Of a DNA stretch of 64,000 bases, positions 49,017 to 59,174 are shown piece after piece. Under the pieces are notes generated by a model. The model worked only from the letters and a program-made list of their open reading frames with translations. It did no database searches and was not told where the DNA came from. Each line of letters opens with the position of its first letter. Within the stretch, counting starts at the first letter, position 1. Made by a program: the position numbers and the translations under genes. The DNA comes from Pterobdella sp. o SKG-2022 (Eukaryota; Annelida; Clitellata; Hirudinida; Piscicolidae), in contig OZ038320.1 in assembly GCA_964035795.1 (NCBI GenBank), positions 32,237,783 through 32,301,782 on the forward strand, written 5' to 3'.

Positions 49017-50087
49017 CTGTTCGGAATTTCGTGTTTTAAAACTAATTTTTAAATAAATCAAAATTAAGTGTTGATTAAGTTCATATATAGAAATAATATT
49101 CATAATATTACTACCTCTACTATCGACACAAACATTTCTATGGCCAAAAGCAAAAAAGATGAAAAGTCGATGTTTAAAAAAATTTTGAAAATGTGAACTC
49201 CATTCATTTTTTACCACGAAAAAAAACTCCGACACACAAAATTCAGTTTGTCGTATATGACTCAAACCTAACAAGTCAGTGAGTTTTTCAAAGAATTGCT
49301 CTCTTTAACTAATTGTTTCATACTTGAACAATTTAAAAATAAAGGAGAATTTGTGCTGAAGGTATTGATAATATTAATTAATGGTCTATAAAAAATGTAC
49401 CAAAGTTGTTTTTTCAACAAATTATAAGATAAAGAGTACTTTTAAGTTTATTGTGAACCTAAAGCATTGATAGAAAACTGATAAAAAATACCTATTCCGG
49501 TGAGTTTTTTTGCGAATCTATTTAGGTTGTCAGCACAATTTTTGAGTATCATCAATTCCATCATGGAACCACTGTATGGAGCTGATACTAGAAACTAACG
49601 ACTGGTATGAGGTATAGTAACATCTGTCTTGAAGAGATCAAAAAGTACATTGGAGATCAACAACAAAATAATGGTTGTGGTAACATCGTTCACACTGAAA
49701 TCTTTTGACCAGGAAATACGGCAACAAAACATAAAACGAGCTCCTATCGGAGATTGTATGCACAAGAACCAGATGCAAACAAAAAGGAGGCTAGTCTTTG
49801 GACATTGACATATGTATGATGGAAAGAACGACTCTAGACTTAAATGCTTAGAAAGATCTATCTACGGATTTGTATTTTTGCCTAAATAACAATTTTGTTT
49901 GAATAATTTGACAAGTTATACCTGCAGCAAAAGAAACCTATAATGATGAAGAAAATAGAGAAAGGGATGATTCCCAACACAATGAGCTCAGTTTCTGAAA
50001 TTTGGTTGTTCAATGGTAGAATTATTCATTTGGTTGTCCAGTCGTAAAATCATTTATTTTTTTTGAATGTATAATTATGAAGTAGAC
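49017..50087. other. Unresolved region, possible retroelement debris
   Basis: A moderately G+C-rich stretch at 49500-49860 has no clean frame on either strand and may be decayed transposon. The minus-strand frame at 49005-49274 ends near a possible donor, but its phase does not fit the 49016 acceptor. Confidence 0.4.
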
Positions 50088-50279
50088 AGTTTTAACAGAA
50101 GAAAGGTGAGACACGCGTGTGGAATCTTCTGGCCCAAACGCATGTCTACAGAAGAAGTAAATGCTCTCATTAAACCAGTGACATGTGAATAAAAAAAATG
50201 GCGCTGGCAGATGCTAGGCCATATTTTGCTCATGAACGACCATGTTCCGGTAAAAAAACTAACCATTAATTTCATCAAA
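50088..50279 (+). pseudogene. Fragment of non-LTR reverse transcriptase C-terminus
   Basis: The plus-strand frame reads RHACGIFWPKRMSTEEVNAL, then after an in-frame stop WRWQMLGHILLMNDHVP. This matches the IFWP...WRWLGHVLRM block at the end of many non-LTR reverse transcriptases, of a type different from the LINE at 25-30 kb. It is a relic. Confidence 0.55.
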
Positions 50280-50284
50280 ACCTT

Positions 50285-50415
50285 CTGAATAATAAGAGAA
50301 ACTTTTCGTAAGTTGAACTCACATTATCAAGTATACAAACTTTATATATAAATATACAAGTTTATATACTTGATAATGTGAGTTCAACTTAAGAAAAGCT
50401 TTTGTTATTATTCAG
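50285..50415. mobile_element. Palindromic MITE-like element, family 2
   Basis: A 131-bp near-perfect inverted repeat with arms of about 58 bp, beginning CTGAATAATAAGAGAAACTT on the left and ending in its near complement on the right. Core strings CACATTATCAAGTATA / TATACTTGATAATGTG pair. Related arms occur near 57.18 and 58.44-58.62 kb. It starts within a few bases of the reverse-transcriptase relic. Confidence 0.7.
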
Positions 50416-51129
50416 TTAATAAAAGTGTTCGATTCAAACGTTATTTTGTTCACGTTATAAACTAATTTCGAATATTTTTAATTTCAATAAAGTTGAAAAC
50501 ACAAACCAACCGTTTGAGTTAGCTGAAATTATAAACAATTTATTTCACATAGAACAAGAATTAATAATGCTTTGGTAGTTTTGGAAGCTCAATACAAAAA
50601 ATATAAAATAATTCATTCTAGGTTAAAATAAGAAACCTTTTGGAAGGGTTTTTGTAATCTCCCGTTCCAGGAAGGATGAAGTGCCTTAGTAGAAAATTCT
50701 ATTATTAATGAGAACCTACATTGTTCATCAATATACACACAAATGGCCATCTTTTTTAAATACCATTCAAACAATATCCTTAGCAACTGAATTGCAAAGA
50801 TAATGATGATGCCAAAAAGAAAACGGAAAAATTGATATTTGATTTTTTATCAACAAATATTGTTGATATAACCAAGAAACTATATTGTAAAAGGAACACT
50901 GGAACTCAAAATATTCGGGTTGTTGCGTTTTTCTTTATAACTTCGAGGTTTTCTTTCAATACAATGATCTTCATCATTAAAACTAATGCTACCAAATACT
51001 CACTTCGAAAAGTTGTTTCAATCGTTTGTTTTTGTGTCATTAGAGCTGTGTTCAAAGATTGCAGAGTAGTTAGCAGTTATTCAAGTTATATAGTGTTTTT
51101 TGAATAAAAAATGCAAACTTTTTGTCCCT

Positions 51130-51296
51130 TTGAATTCAACACTAAAAATTCTGACTCTTTCAAAGAATTTCACATGTATTTTATTTGTTAACGTCGGTTG
51201 AAGCTTTGCTTCGTTGAAATCAATTCTTTTTTTTTGATCATCAAGAGCGTATACAATGTACCCAGTGTTGGCTCTAAATGGTTGTGGAACTCTCAT
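51130..51296 (-). CDS. Possible exon, unrecognised
   Basis: The minus-strand frame reads VPQPFRANTGYIVYALDDQ then KKRIDFNEAKLQPTLTN, with better codon character than the surroundings. An acceptor-like AG precedes it; the end is not defined. The string resembles no family strongly. It could belong with the exons at 51504-51587 and 52034-52164 and the terminal exon at 48650-49016. Confidence 0.3.
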
Positions 51297-51503
51297 TTAA
51301 TAAAATTTTTCATGCTAAATATTCACACGCCTATTCAGGAAAAAGTTATATTTTTTAATCGTTTATAATTTTTGATACTTCATTTTTTAATGAAAAATAC
51401 AACTTTTTTTGAAAATAATTGTTTAAAATTAAAATTTTTTAATAAAAAGCATTCATTTATGTGAAATCATAGTATTAAAATCAACTATGCTACTAAAAAT
51501 TTG

Positions 51504-51587
51504 CGAACCACCCTGTAACTGTTGCCAAATTCACTTTCTCCATCAAGTACCAGTACTTCAACTCTATCTCCAAACATTCTCCCCTGG
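51504..51587 (-). CDS. Possible exon, unrecognised
   Basis: A good acceptor (TTAATTTTCCAG) is followed by a frame reading GRMFGDRVEVLVLDGESEFG and NSYR, with a GTGGTT donor-like site after the last codon. Phase is 0 in this reading. It looks more like coding sequence than chance, but no partner exon is proven. Confidence 0.35.
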
Positions 51588-52033
51588 AAAATTAAAAAAT
51601 CTATATTAACCGTTCCAATCTTTTATATGAACATGAAAATTCCCAATGTAAGTTGGTAGAAAGAAATATAAAAATATAAACCGAAATGAAAATGTTGTCT
51701 AGGTGAAAAAAGCAAAAACAACATCGAGGTTTGAAAGATTGTGTTCAGTATGACATCAAAAACTGGAATCACGTCACAACATTCGAAGACATCACTTGAA
51801 AATAATTTGGTGAGATATGGTGTAAAACATGGATTTTGATATAAAAAATAGAGACCCAACAGTTCGAATGCAAATTTAATCAAAATTAAAAAATTTTGGT
51901 GAAATTAAACACATGAGTAAATAAACTTTTAAAATTCTTTATTAAAAATACTTCAAACATAAATAAAAAGCAATTAAAAATAAAAAGCACAAAAAAACAA
52001 AAATAAAAAGCAAAGGTGTAGAAATAATGAACA

Positions 52034-52164
52034 AACGGTTCATAAGATGTGATTTTGTCAAGCTGGGCCTTGTTCAGAAAAATATCTTCTTCGCAGCTTT
52101 TCAAGGACACGACGTCTCTGCTTCTCAAGTCTTCCATTTCAGTGAACTCAAAAGCTAGTTTCAT
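52034..52164 (-). CDS. Possible first exon, unrecognised
   Basis: An ATG opens MKLAFEFTEMEDLRSRDVVS and continues LKSCEEDIFLNKAQLDKITS with relatively high G+C. A GTTTGT site, the donor form RCC1 uses three times, follows the Tyr-Glu-Pro stretch. Function unknown. Confidence 0.35.
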
Positions 52165-53829
52165 TTTTTTTATTTTTTAAAATATTCAGAACTAATATTT
52201 ATTAATAAATCAAAACAGTAATTGGTTTGAAATATTTATTTGGTCTTTGCAGGGCTAAAAACTGTACCATAAGATTATTATTTTTGACAGATCTCTGCTT
52301 ATTAACAAATTAGGCAAAACAGTAAACAGTCTAGTTTCCCAGCAATAAAAATTTGAAAACTCGAAGCTTATTTAGATTTCACAATGACATAGATTTCAAA
52401 GTAAAAAGTCAGACAAAGTATCCACATCAAAACTGTTTCTTACGTGGAATTTTTGGTTACTTAGTTCCCATTAACGCTGAGTAAAGTGACGTAATATTGA
52501 GTAGGACCAGAAGCACAAAAGTCGTTTGAGTTGAGTGTTTTGGCGAGGATGTTTGTCTAGACATTAAGTCTAGGCACTGAAGTTTATATATAAAAGCTAA
52601 ACGCTGTGTCTTCAAAATAGTTTAGATTTGTTAGACAAAAGCATTGAGAAGATGAAGAATAAGTGCACTTGAAAAATATCACAAAATAACAAGCTAGTTA
52701 GGATTTTCGTTAGAATCAAACAAGCAAAACAGACAGAAGTACGACAGAATGATAAACTAGATGACACAGTCACGTAACGCCCATGTATTTCTCAAAGAAC
52801 ATTTGACGCTCACCATTGTGGGTTGTCAAATCAATTCAATATGAAAACAAGAGGAACTTGGAGAAAAATATCCTATTTTATTGTCAAAACATATCTTTCC
52901 TATAACTATTTTATATCTTCTTCAGGCATTTGAATTAGTTAATTGAATATAATGGTAGTGATAGTTCAAAATAGCATAAAATAAATGGCGGCAAGCTTTG
53001 TTTCGATAATGATATAAAAATGACTGTGTGTTTCCAATTATAAAAGTAACATAAGTTAAAATGACGTTACATGGAAGATTGATAATTAGAATCATCAGCA
53101 AATGTCCATCCCTGCCCATGCTTTGTTCTCTGAGTTCAAATGAAAACTATATACTAAAATGTTGCACATTCATTTTTCAAAAAAGCCAATTCTAGTACAA
53201 ATCAATCTATAGTTTCAAATTTTCTTTGTTGTTGATAAATAAACAACCAATGACGTCATTCTAGATAAACTTTTAACCATTAGAAAACTTTATTTCAATA
53301 TGAAGATGTCATAAATGTGCACAAATGCATTTGAGATTTCTTAAGGCATACAAGGAAATTCTAGAGAGCCAAGTCATATGAGCATTTTCATGTTTCAAGT
53401 TGATAATAGAAATATTACTAACAGAGTAATTTATTCGATTACTTTCAAAAATTCACATTCCCAGATTCCAAATTTGTTTTTGCATTTTTAATAAATTTTT
53501 CATTCCCCTTTGAAGTACTAAGCTGGTCATATCATGGTGTTTACAATGCTTCAAAATAAATTCAGAAAATGAGGCGATTTTTTATATTTTTTTTTCAGAA
53601 ATTTTCAACAAATTCAACTTTTCCTTAAAGCACTGTTGTTTCGATATGATTTCCAAGTTTTGTATTTTTAGTTTTAAAATGTCAGTTCATGTCTTTGAAT
53701 TTTACTTCAAACACTTGAGAAATGAAGTAGCTTTCAAGTGTTTCATAGAAAAGATTTGGCCAGAGTTTTCAAAATATTCTAAAGTTTGATGAAGGTGGTA
53801 TTTATTTTATTATTAGCAATAGTTTTTCA

Positions 53830-54080
53830 CGCATTGTGATACATTACACAATCTTGTTTGTATATAACACTCTGGTTATAACCATTGTAACTGTTATCGT
53901 TATTATTTGCATTATTACTATTTTTATTATCATTATTTTCAAAAATATTATCATTAGTGTTATGTTTAATATTAATTCTATAATTATTATCATTAATATT
54001 ATTTTTATCATGACTTTTATTATTATTATTTTTATTATTATTGCTAGTATTGTCATTACCAGTATTGTTATTAACAGTGG
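53830..54080 (-). repeat. AAT/AAC-derived low-complexity tail within the last PRMT exon
   Basis: Degenerate AAT-type repeat (ATT on plus). It extends the final PRMT reading frame by about 80 codons of Asn, Asp, Ser and Ile before the stop at 53827. Confidence 0.75.
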
Positions 54081-55817
54081 TGTTGTGATGTTTGTTTGCA
54101 TTATGAAGGACTACTTCAGCAACAGTTTCATCTCTGTTTTTGACATTCTGGCGTAGAAAATACTCCAAGTTTATTGTTAGTCCTCTGGCGAACATAAAAA
54201 TGCTTATTTTATTGTTCAAGTTCTTAAAATTAATGTATGAAACCTAATTTTGAAAATCTGATAAAAATGATCATTTTATAATTTTAAAAAAACATTTATT
54301 TTCTCGACCTTTTATCTAGATCCCCTTTTTTTATTTCGACTCTGCCACAAAGTAGGTCATCTTGGTGAGCTGTGATTGGTTCTCGCAAGTGGATCAATGT
54401 TTGTAGCCAATGAGTGCTCAGAAAATAAGGCGAAGTGTTGATATGTATGTCTTGAAGGAAAGAAACTTTGAAGAAAAAACACAATAAATTCACGTGGGTA
54501 GAACCAAAAATTTCTAGGTTAAAAACGTTATCTACATAAACAGAATCTATGTCAGTTCTCTTAACAGAAAGAAGGTCAATTTTCGACAGCTCTTGACACT
54601 TCGAAACGACCTAGTTTAGTTGGTTATTATATTATTATTATTCATTATGCAACTTTCTCATCATGTAACTATTAGACGGTTATTACCTTATTAGTCTCTA
54701 TATGGCTGACGGATATTCTCTGAATCTTCTCATTGGTCACACGTTGTTTTAGTGAGGTCAAGTTTATTTTCAAAGTTTGTTTTGAACTTTCTATCATTTT
54801 CAAACTAATGTGAATAAAATAATTATTAAAGTTAACTTGAAGTAATGCGAACAATAAAAACATAAAAAATATTAATAAAAATAACAAAAGATTATTATTA
54901 TTATTATAACCTACTCCTCATCAGCATCATTTTCAGCAGCACACAACCACAGACTCGCTTCATGTGGCAAAACACACCCACCCTGACATAGTGAGCATTA
55001 TTCACTTCATATAACCAATAATCAATATATTTTTCATTGTTTAACAATAATAATATAGTAAATATTGGTAATATTATTTATTTTCAAAATAATTATTAAT
55101 ATTTTTTAGTATAATAATAATGAAAATTATTAATATAATTATTTTTCTATACCTCTTTGAGATACTGATCTCTGGTGAACAACAAGGAGTCCAGCATAGA
55201 CTCATAATACAACATGTAGCCCTGACAGTGATAACAAGAATAATAATAATAGCAATAATAATGATAATAATAATAGTGAATAAAATAATAACAACAATAA
55301 TAACCATCTATTCGCTGACAATAACATCAACTTTTTCTGGCAATTTGCATTTCTGGGGGTATAAAATAATAGTGTATTTGTAGTTGTGATTGGATGATTT
55401 TATGTGAAATAAATTATTGAGGCAGTCTTAATGAAAAAAAGTTTTAAGATAACAAAAGAACAACAACAATAAAAACAATAATAATAAATTGATAATGAAA
55501 ATAGATTTAATAATTATTAATATATTATTGTTATTTTTTACATTTAATATTATTATTAGAAACACCCTGGAAGTCCCTAGACACAAAATGTTTGAACATC
55601 ACTGCAATGGCAGAAAAGAAAGCCAAAGAGGCCTACAAACAAATACGTAGGCACACCTCTATAGTCTCCTTGATCACAATCCCCCTCCCTTGGAGATCAT
55701 TATCATGAACCATCTTCTCCGCCTCTCTGCTTATGTCACTCGCTTCCACCGCATACACTTATAATAATAATAAATAACAATAATAATAATAAAGAATAAT
55801 ACTCAAGTGTTTAACAT

Positions 55818-55896
55818 CGATTTATGAAAGAACTTTTTAGTGCATTTAAATAATAAATAAATAAATAAGCGATAATATTTGATAAGTTTAGCTTCA
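55818..55896. mobile_element. Half copy of foldback family 1 in a PRMT intron
   Basis: It starts CGATTTATGAAAGAACTTTT and contains a GATAAGTTTAGCTTCATC segment, interrupted by an (AATA)n insertion. It lies between PRMT exons 5 and 6. Confidence 0.5.
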
Positions 55897-57181
55897 TCCT
55901 TATAATTGAGATAGACTGTTATGATTTTTTATTGTTGATGCTGTTATAGTTAATATTACTTTAATGTCATTTTTTATATTATTTCAATTTCAAATGTTTT
56001 TCAAAACTCATCTTTACCACCTTTTTATGCTCCAGCCTGAACACACATCACACTCAGTATGCCTATATAACAAATAATAAGAATAATAATATAATAAAAG
56101 AATAACAATACACATTATTATTTCTGTTATTCTGACCACCTTAATTAAATGTTTTTTGTTAATATGATGAGTATTTTGATTGCTTATACTCCTTTATCAA
56201 CTATTCTCCTTAGCATAACGAGTATTATTTCCAAATTTGAAATAATACTGATTAGTATTCATTTTTCTTATAATTTATTAATAACAATTTATTATTTATA
56301 ATTATAATATTTATTATCGATTATTCTTATTATTTACTAATAATACTAATTATTATTATTATTAACCAGTTCCAGTGCCAAGCTCCAACACAATCTTATC
56401 ATAAGATATCATAGTTCTTTAAAATAGCTCTCCTGTTGATTTTATTATTATTATTGTTATTATTGCTGTTTTTATTATTATTGATGTTATTATAGTTTAG
56501 TGTTTATTCATGTTGTTGCAGTTTTTATTATTTTTTTTTATTATCCTTGTTATCTAAACAATTTAAAAACCAAACCCTTATCCCCAAAAGCTGATGTTTG
56601 TTTTAAGAATGCTTTTCGTATGAGTATCTTACATTAGCTAGTAATCGGCTATTTTACGTCAACGTCAATAATTTTCATGTTTCCATTTTAGTTATTACTT
56701 TACATTATTTTTTTGTAAATTTGTTTAAAAAAAACAAGTAGCAACTTACTTGAAATAATCATTATCTTTTTCACTGCTTCTTTTTTTTCTGAAATAACAG
56801 AACTGATAATATAATCCAAAAAATTGTATCAAACTAATAATAATATAAGAACACAGGTATATACCGCATAACAGACGGACCCATGTTATTCAGAAACTGA
56901 AATCCAACTTGTAAAAGTTGACTGCTACTCATAGAATTATTATAGCTTTATCGTGGTTCTTTTTGATTTTTATTTGAAAGTAAATTTTATGATTATTTTT
57001 CAATACTTTTCAATGTAATGTCTGTTATTTTGGTCTGAGAGCTAAAAAGCTTTGATTTTGGAGCATCTATGATCATAATTATCATCATTATTAGCCAAAG
57101 TAAATAATGCAAATTATTTAAACACAAAAAATAATTTTGAGTACGCAAAAATTCAAAAACAACGTTTTTTATTTGTACCTC

Positions 57182-57222
57182 CACTTGATAATGTAAGTTC
57201 ATCTTACGAAAAGCTTCGTGGA
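57182..57222. mobile_element. Half copy of palindromic family 2
   Basis: ACTTGATAATGTAAGTTCAT followed by CTTACGAAAAGCTTCG matches one arm of the 50.3-kb element. Confidence 0.5.
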
Positions 57223-57343
57223 ATGAAATAAACTCCTAAATATTAAATATATAAAAACACCGTTGTTTTTATAATGTTCATATATAGAATAAAATTCAAA
57301 AAAAAAGAATCTTTTAAAGTTTCTAAACACTATTTTTAGAAAT

Positions 57344-57598
57344 ATGAATGTTAAACTTGCTTTCAAATTTGTAAGAGAAGAAAAAAAATTTCACCTTCAT
57401 TGTCATCGGCGATCTCTAAGCAATATAAGAGAAATGATTAAAAGAAATCTGGTAAGGGTTAGTAGAATTGGATCTGATTTCAAATACGAACTGGAAATAA
57501 TAATAGAAAAATACAAACGGGCAGATTTTTCATATATCTATGTATTCATCTTTTTTACAATAAGGCAATTTTTCAGAGACATCTTATGTATGTATTAG
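57344..57598 (+). CDS. Short hypothetical ORF
   Basis: An 84-codon frame whose first 60 residues are charged and coding-like (KLAFKFVREEKKFHLHCHRR); the last part is hydrophobic and overlaps a foldback copy. A GTAAGG donor-like site follows SLSNIREMIKRNL. No family is recognised and it may be chance. Confidence 0.25.
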   Translation: MNVKLAFKFVREEKKFHLHCHRRSLSNIREMIKRNLVRVSRIGSDFKYELEIIIEKYKRADFSYIYVFIFFTIRQFFRDILCMY

Positions 57599-57690
57599 CA
57601 TCATGCTAATTTTTTATGATAAGGCTATACTTATCGAAAATTATAGCTTTTCTTTTAAATAAATGTATGAATCCTCAATTGATGTTTTTA
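57571..57690. mobile_element. Foldback family 1 copy
   Basis: It contains TTTTTCAGAGACATC near the left edge, then GATAAGGCTATACTTATCGA, AAATTATAGCTTTT and an AATTGATGTTTTT block. TCAGAGACATC is the complement of the GATGTCTCTGA found just outside the right arm at 3.08 kb, hinting at the element terminus. Confidence 0.5.
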
Positions 57691-57775
57691 AAGTTTAATA
57701 AGGCAATTGGAAACTAAAAAGAAAGAGTGCTCTGTGCCAGAGTGACTCCAAGAAAGCATGAAGAAGATCCACTTT

Positions 57776-58212
57776 AAAATTCCATTTTGTCCAAAAAACG
57801 AACTCTGCGTTTATGAATACGTCGAAAAATTGAATTCATTCACAAACAAGGAAATTAAGTTTTCGTTTTTCTAGGTGACACATAAGATTAGAGCCCTCTT
57901 TCCTCTCAAGGATGGGAATCTCTATGTCCACAATGTCATCTATAAAGAGGCGTCTGTTTGTAAGGAGACGTATGCTGGTGAGACCAAGAGAAATGCAACT
58001 ACCAAATGGGCTGAGCACAATGCAACAAATGGCAAATCAAAAACGGCTAAACACGTTTCCAAAAAGCCGCTTCATGAATTTGAGTAGAAAGTACTGATCA
58101 GAGGCACGGGTGGTTGGAGAAAAAAATGTTGGAAGCGTATTTCATCGAAATTTTCTATCCATCTTTCAAAAAACATGAAAACCTTATGTTATTTAGAAAT
58201 GGGATTACATAA
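57776..58212 (+). pseudogene. Penelope-like element relic with GIY-YIG endonuclease domain
   Basis: One frame, interrupted by two TAG codons, reads NAT-free family-typical blocks: LNSFTNKEIKFSFF, VIYKEASVCKETYAGETKRN (the GIY-YIG core as Tyr...Tyr-Ala-Gly plus the ETKRN helix), KWAEHNATNGKSKTAKHVS, and the C-terminal KMLEAYFIEIFYPS and LMLFRNGIT. The second stop falls in LHEFE*KVLIR, where Trp is expected. By family knowledge, Penelope-like elements encode a reverse transcriptase followed by this nuclease; only the nuclease end survives here. Confidence 0.75.
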
Positions 58213-58440
58213 TTATTTCAAATATTCATTTACCTAAAACTGTCATTATATTTTGACTTTAATTTTATTATAGATCTTTGTGTTTATAGGTTTTTAACAC
58301 ATTTCTCTCCATATTTTCCTGTCTTGACACATTCCTTCTATTTGTACGGAGTCTAGTTTTGTGTCTTAAGATAGCCTTTCACCAAGTAAGAGACGGTCAA
58401 TGTGATTGAATACAATTTCAGAACACTAGTTAGTTTATTA

Positions 58441-58616
58441 AGATACGAAGCTTTTCGTTATCAACGTAACATTTTCAAGTATGAGAAACCGTTTTAATAA
58501 CCGTTAAAAACCGTTTCTCATACATCTTATTTTATCTATGGTCAGTATGAAAACAACGGTGTCTTTGAATTTTAACGTACTTGATAATGTTACTTTGTTA
58601 ACGAAAAGCTTTGTAC
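58441..58616. mobile_element. Palindromic MITE-like element, family 2
   Basis: The left arm TACGAAGCTTTTCGTTATCA followed by ACGTAACATTTTCAAGTA is complementary to the right arm TACTTGATAATGTTACTTTG followed by TTAACGAAAAGCTTTGTA. The interior has repeated AACCGTT words and GAGAAAC/GTTTCTC arms. Confidence 0.65.
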
Positions 58617-59063
58617 TTAATAAAATTAGCTTTAGGGTTCAAACATGAAATGAAGATCGGATGCCCTACAACTACTGAGTTCAAATAATTTGCAGTAACT
58701 ATTTTCATAAGCATACTTCATCGATGCATCCATTCTTATTGCTTCATTTCGATTACTCTTTCTTTCTATTGTTCTATTTTTATTTGAATTTCAATATAAC
58801 TTTTGTTGTTTATCATGGGATTTTGCCCGTTATCGACAGTTTTTTCAAATGTTCTCACGTGTAGTCACTAATTTTGGTATTTGTCCTACTTGTATTATTT
58901 ATATTATTCTTATTTTTATCGAAAGGCTTTGTGAATAAATATATTGAAATCGCAAAGTTCTTTCTATTATATCCTCTTCTTTACTCAAAGCAAACTTTTT
59001 TGGGTATTGTTAGTATTTATATTATAATTATATATTTTTATGGCATATTTATAATTTATGTCG

Positions 59064-59174
59064 TTATACTTGTGTCAGGTTATTTATACATAACATTCTT
59101 ATCATCCTTTTGAGAGCTTGAAGATTCGAATCTGCAGTGATCTCAACCGCAGTCACCTTTGCTCCTCTAGCCAT
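59064..59174 (-). CDS. Small frame resembling a class I methyltransferase segment
   Basis: The minus-strand frame reads ARGAKVTAVEITADSNLQAL then KRMIRML. GAKVTAVEI has the shape of strand beta-2 and its acidic cofactor-binding residue in S-adenosylmethionine-dependent methyltransferases. It could be an exon (acceptor GGCTAG|A at 59167) or a fragment. No glycine-rich motif I was found next to it, so the assignment is weak. Confidence 0.3.
   Translation of the reverse strand: MARGAKVTAVEITADSNLQALKRMIRMLCINNLTQV

Larger units (their letters stand above)
50416..53826. other. Intergenic or intronic region with orphan exon candidates
   Basis: Mostly AT-rich. Three minus-strand stretches with better coding character are listed separately; the rest shows nothing I can support. 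The frame at 52922-53119 is hydrophobic and short, without recognisable features. Confidence 0.5.
53827..56932 (-). pseudogene. PRMT6-like class I protein arginine methyltransferase gene with in-frame stops
   Basis: Exons: 56932-56865, 56788-56750, an unresolved exon about 56660-56535, 56394-56367, 56062-56021, 55757-55657, 55352-55305, 55221-55153, 54982-54915, 54804-54687, 54610-54309 and 54184-53827. Apart from exon 3, GT-AG junctions and phases agree. Recognisable blocks: RKKRSSEKDNDYF (N-terminus), motif I IVLELGTGTG/ILSVMCVQAGA, post-I VYAVEASDI, double-E loop VDVIVSE*M/GYMLYYESML, GGCVLPHEAS, and the THW loop STHWLQTLIHLREPI. The family transfers methyl groups from S-adenosylmethionine to arginine. 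Lesions: TAA at 56027-56025 (Lys/Arg expected), TAG at 55310-55308 replacing the near-invariant Trp of SEWMG, and stops or a frameshift in exon 3. The tail of the last exon is Asn-rich. It is probably a recent pseudogene; sequence error or RNA editing are alternatives. Confidence 0.82.

Noticed and set aside
52922..53119. Possible end of a seven-helix receptor (SFLYHYRNKACRHLF)
   Set aside because: Only a vague likeness; no splice-linked upstream helices were found.
53836..54156. Plus-strand Ile/Val-rich membrane-like frame
   Set aside because: It is the complement of the Asn-rich repeat in the last PRMT exon; ATT repeats always read as Ile/Leu/Tyr runs.
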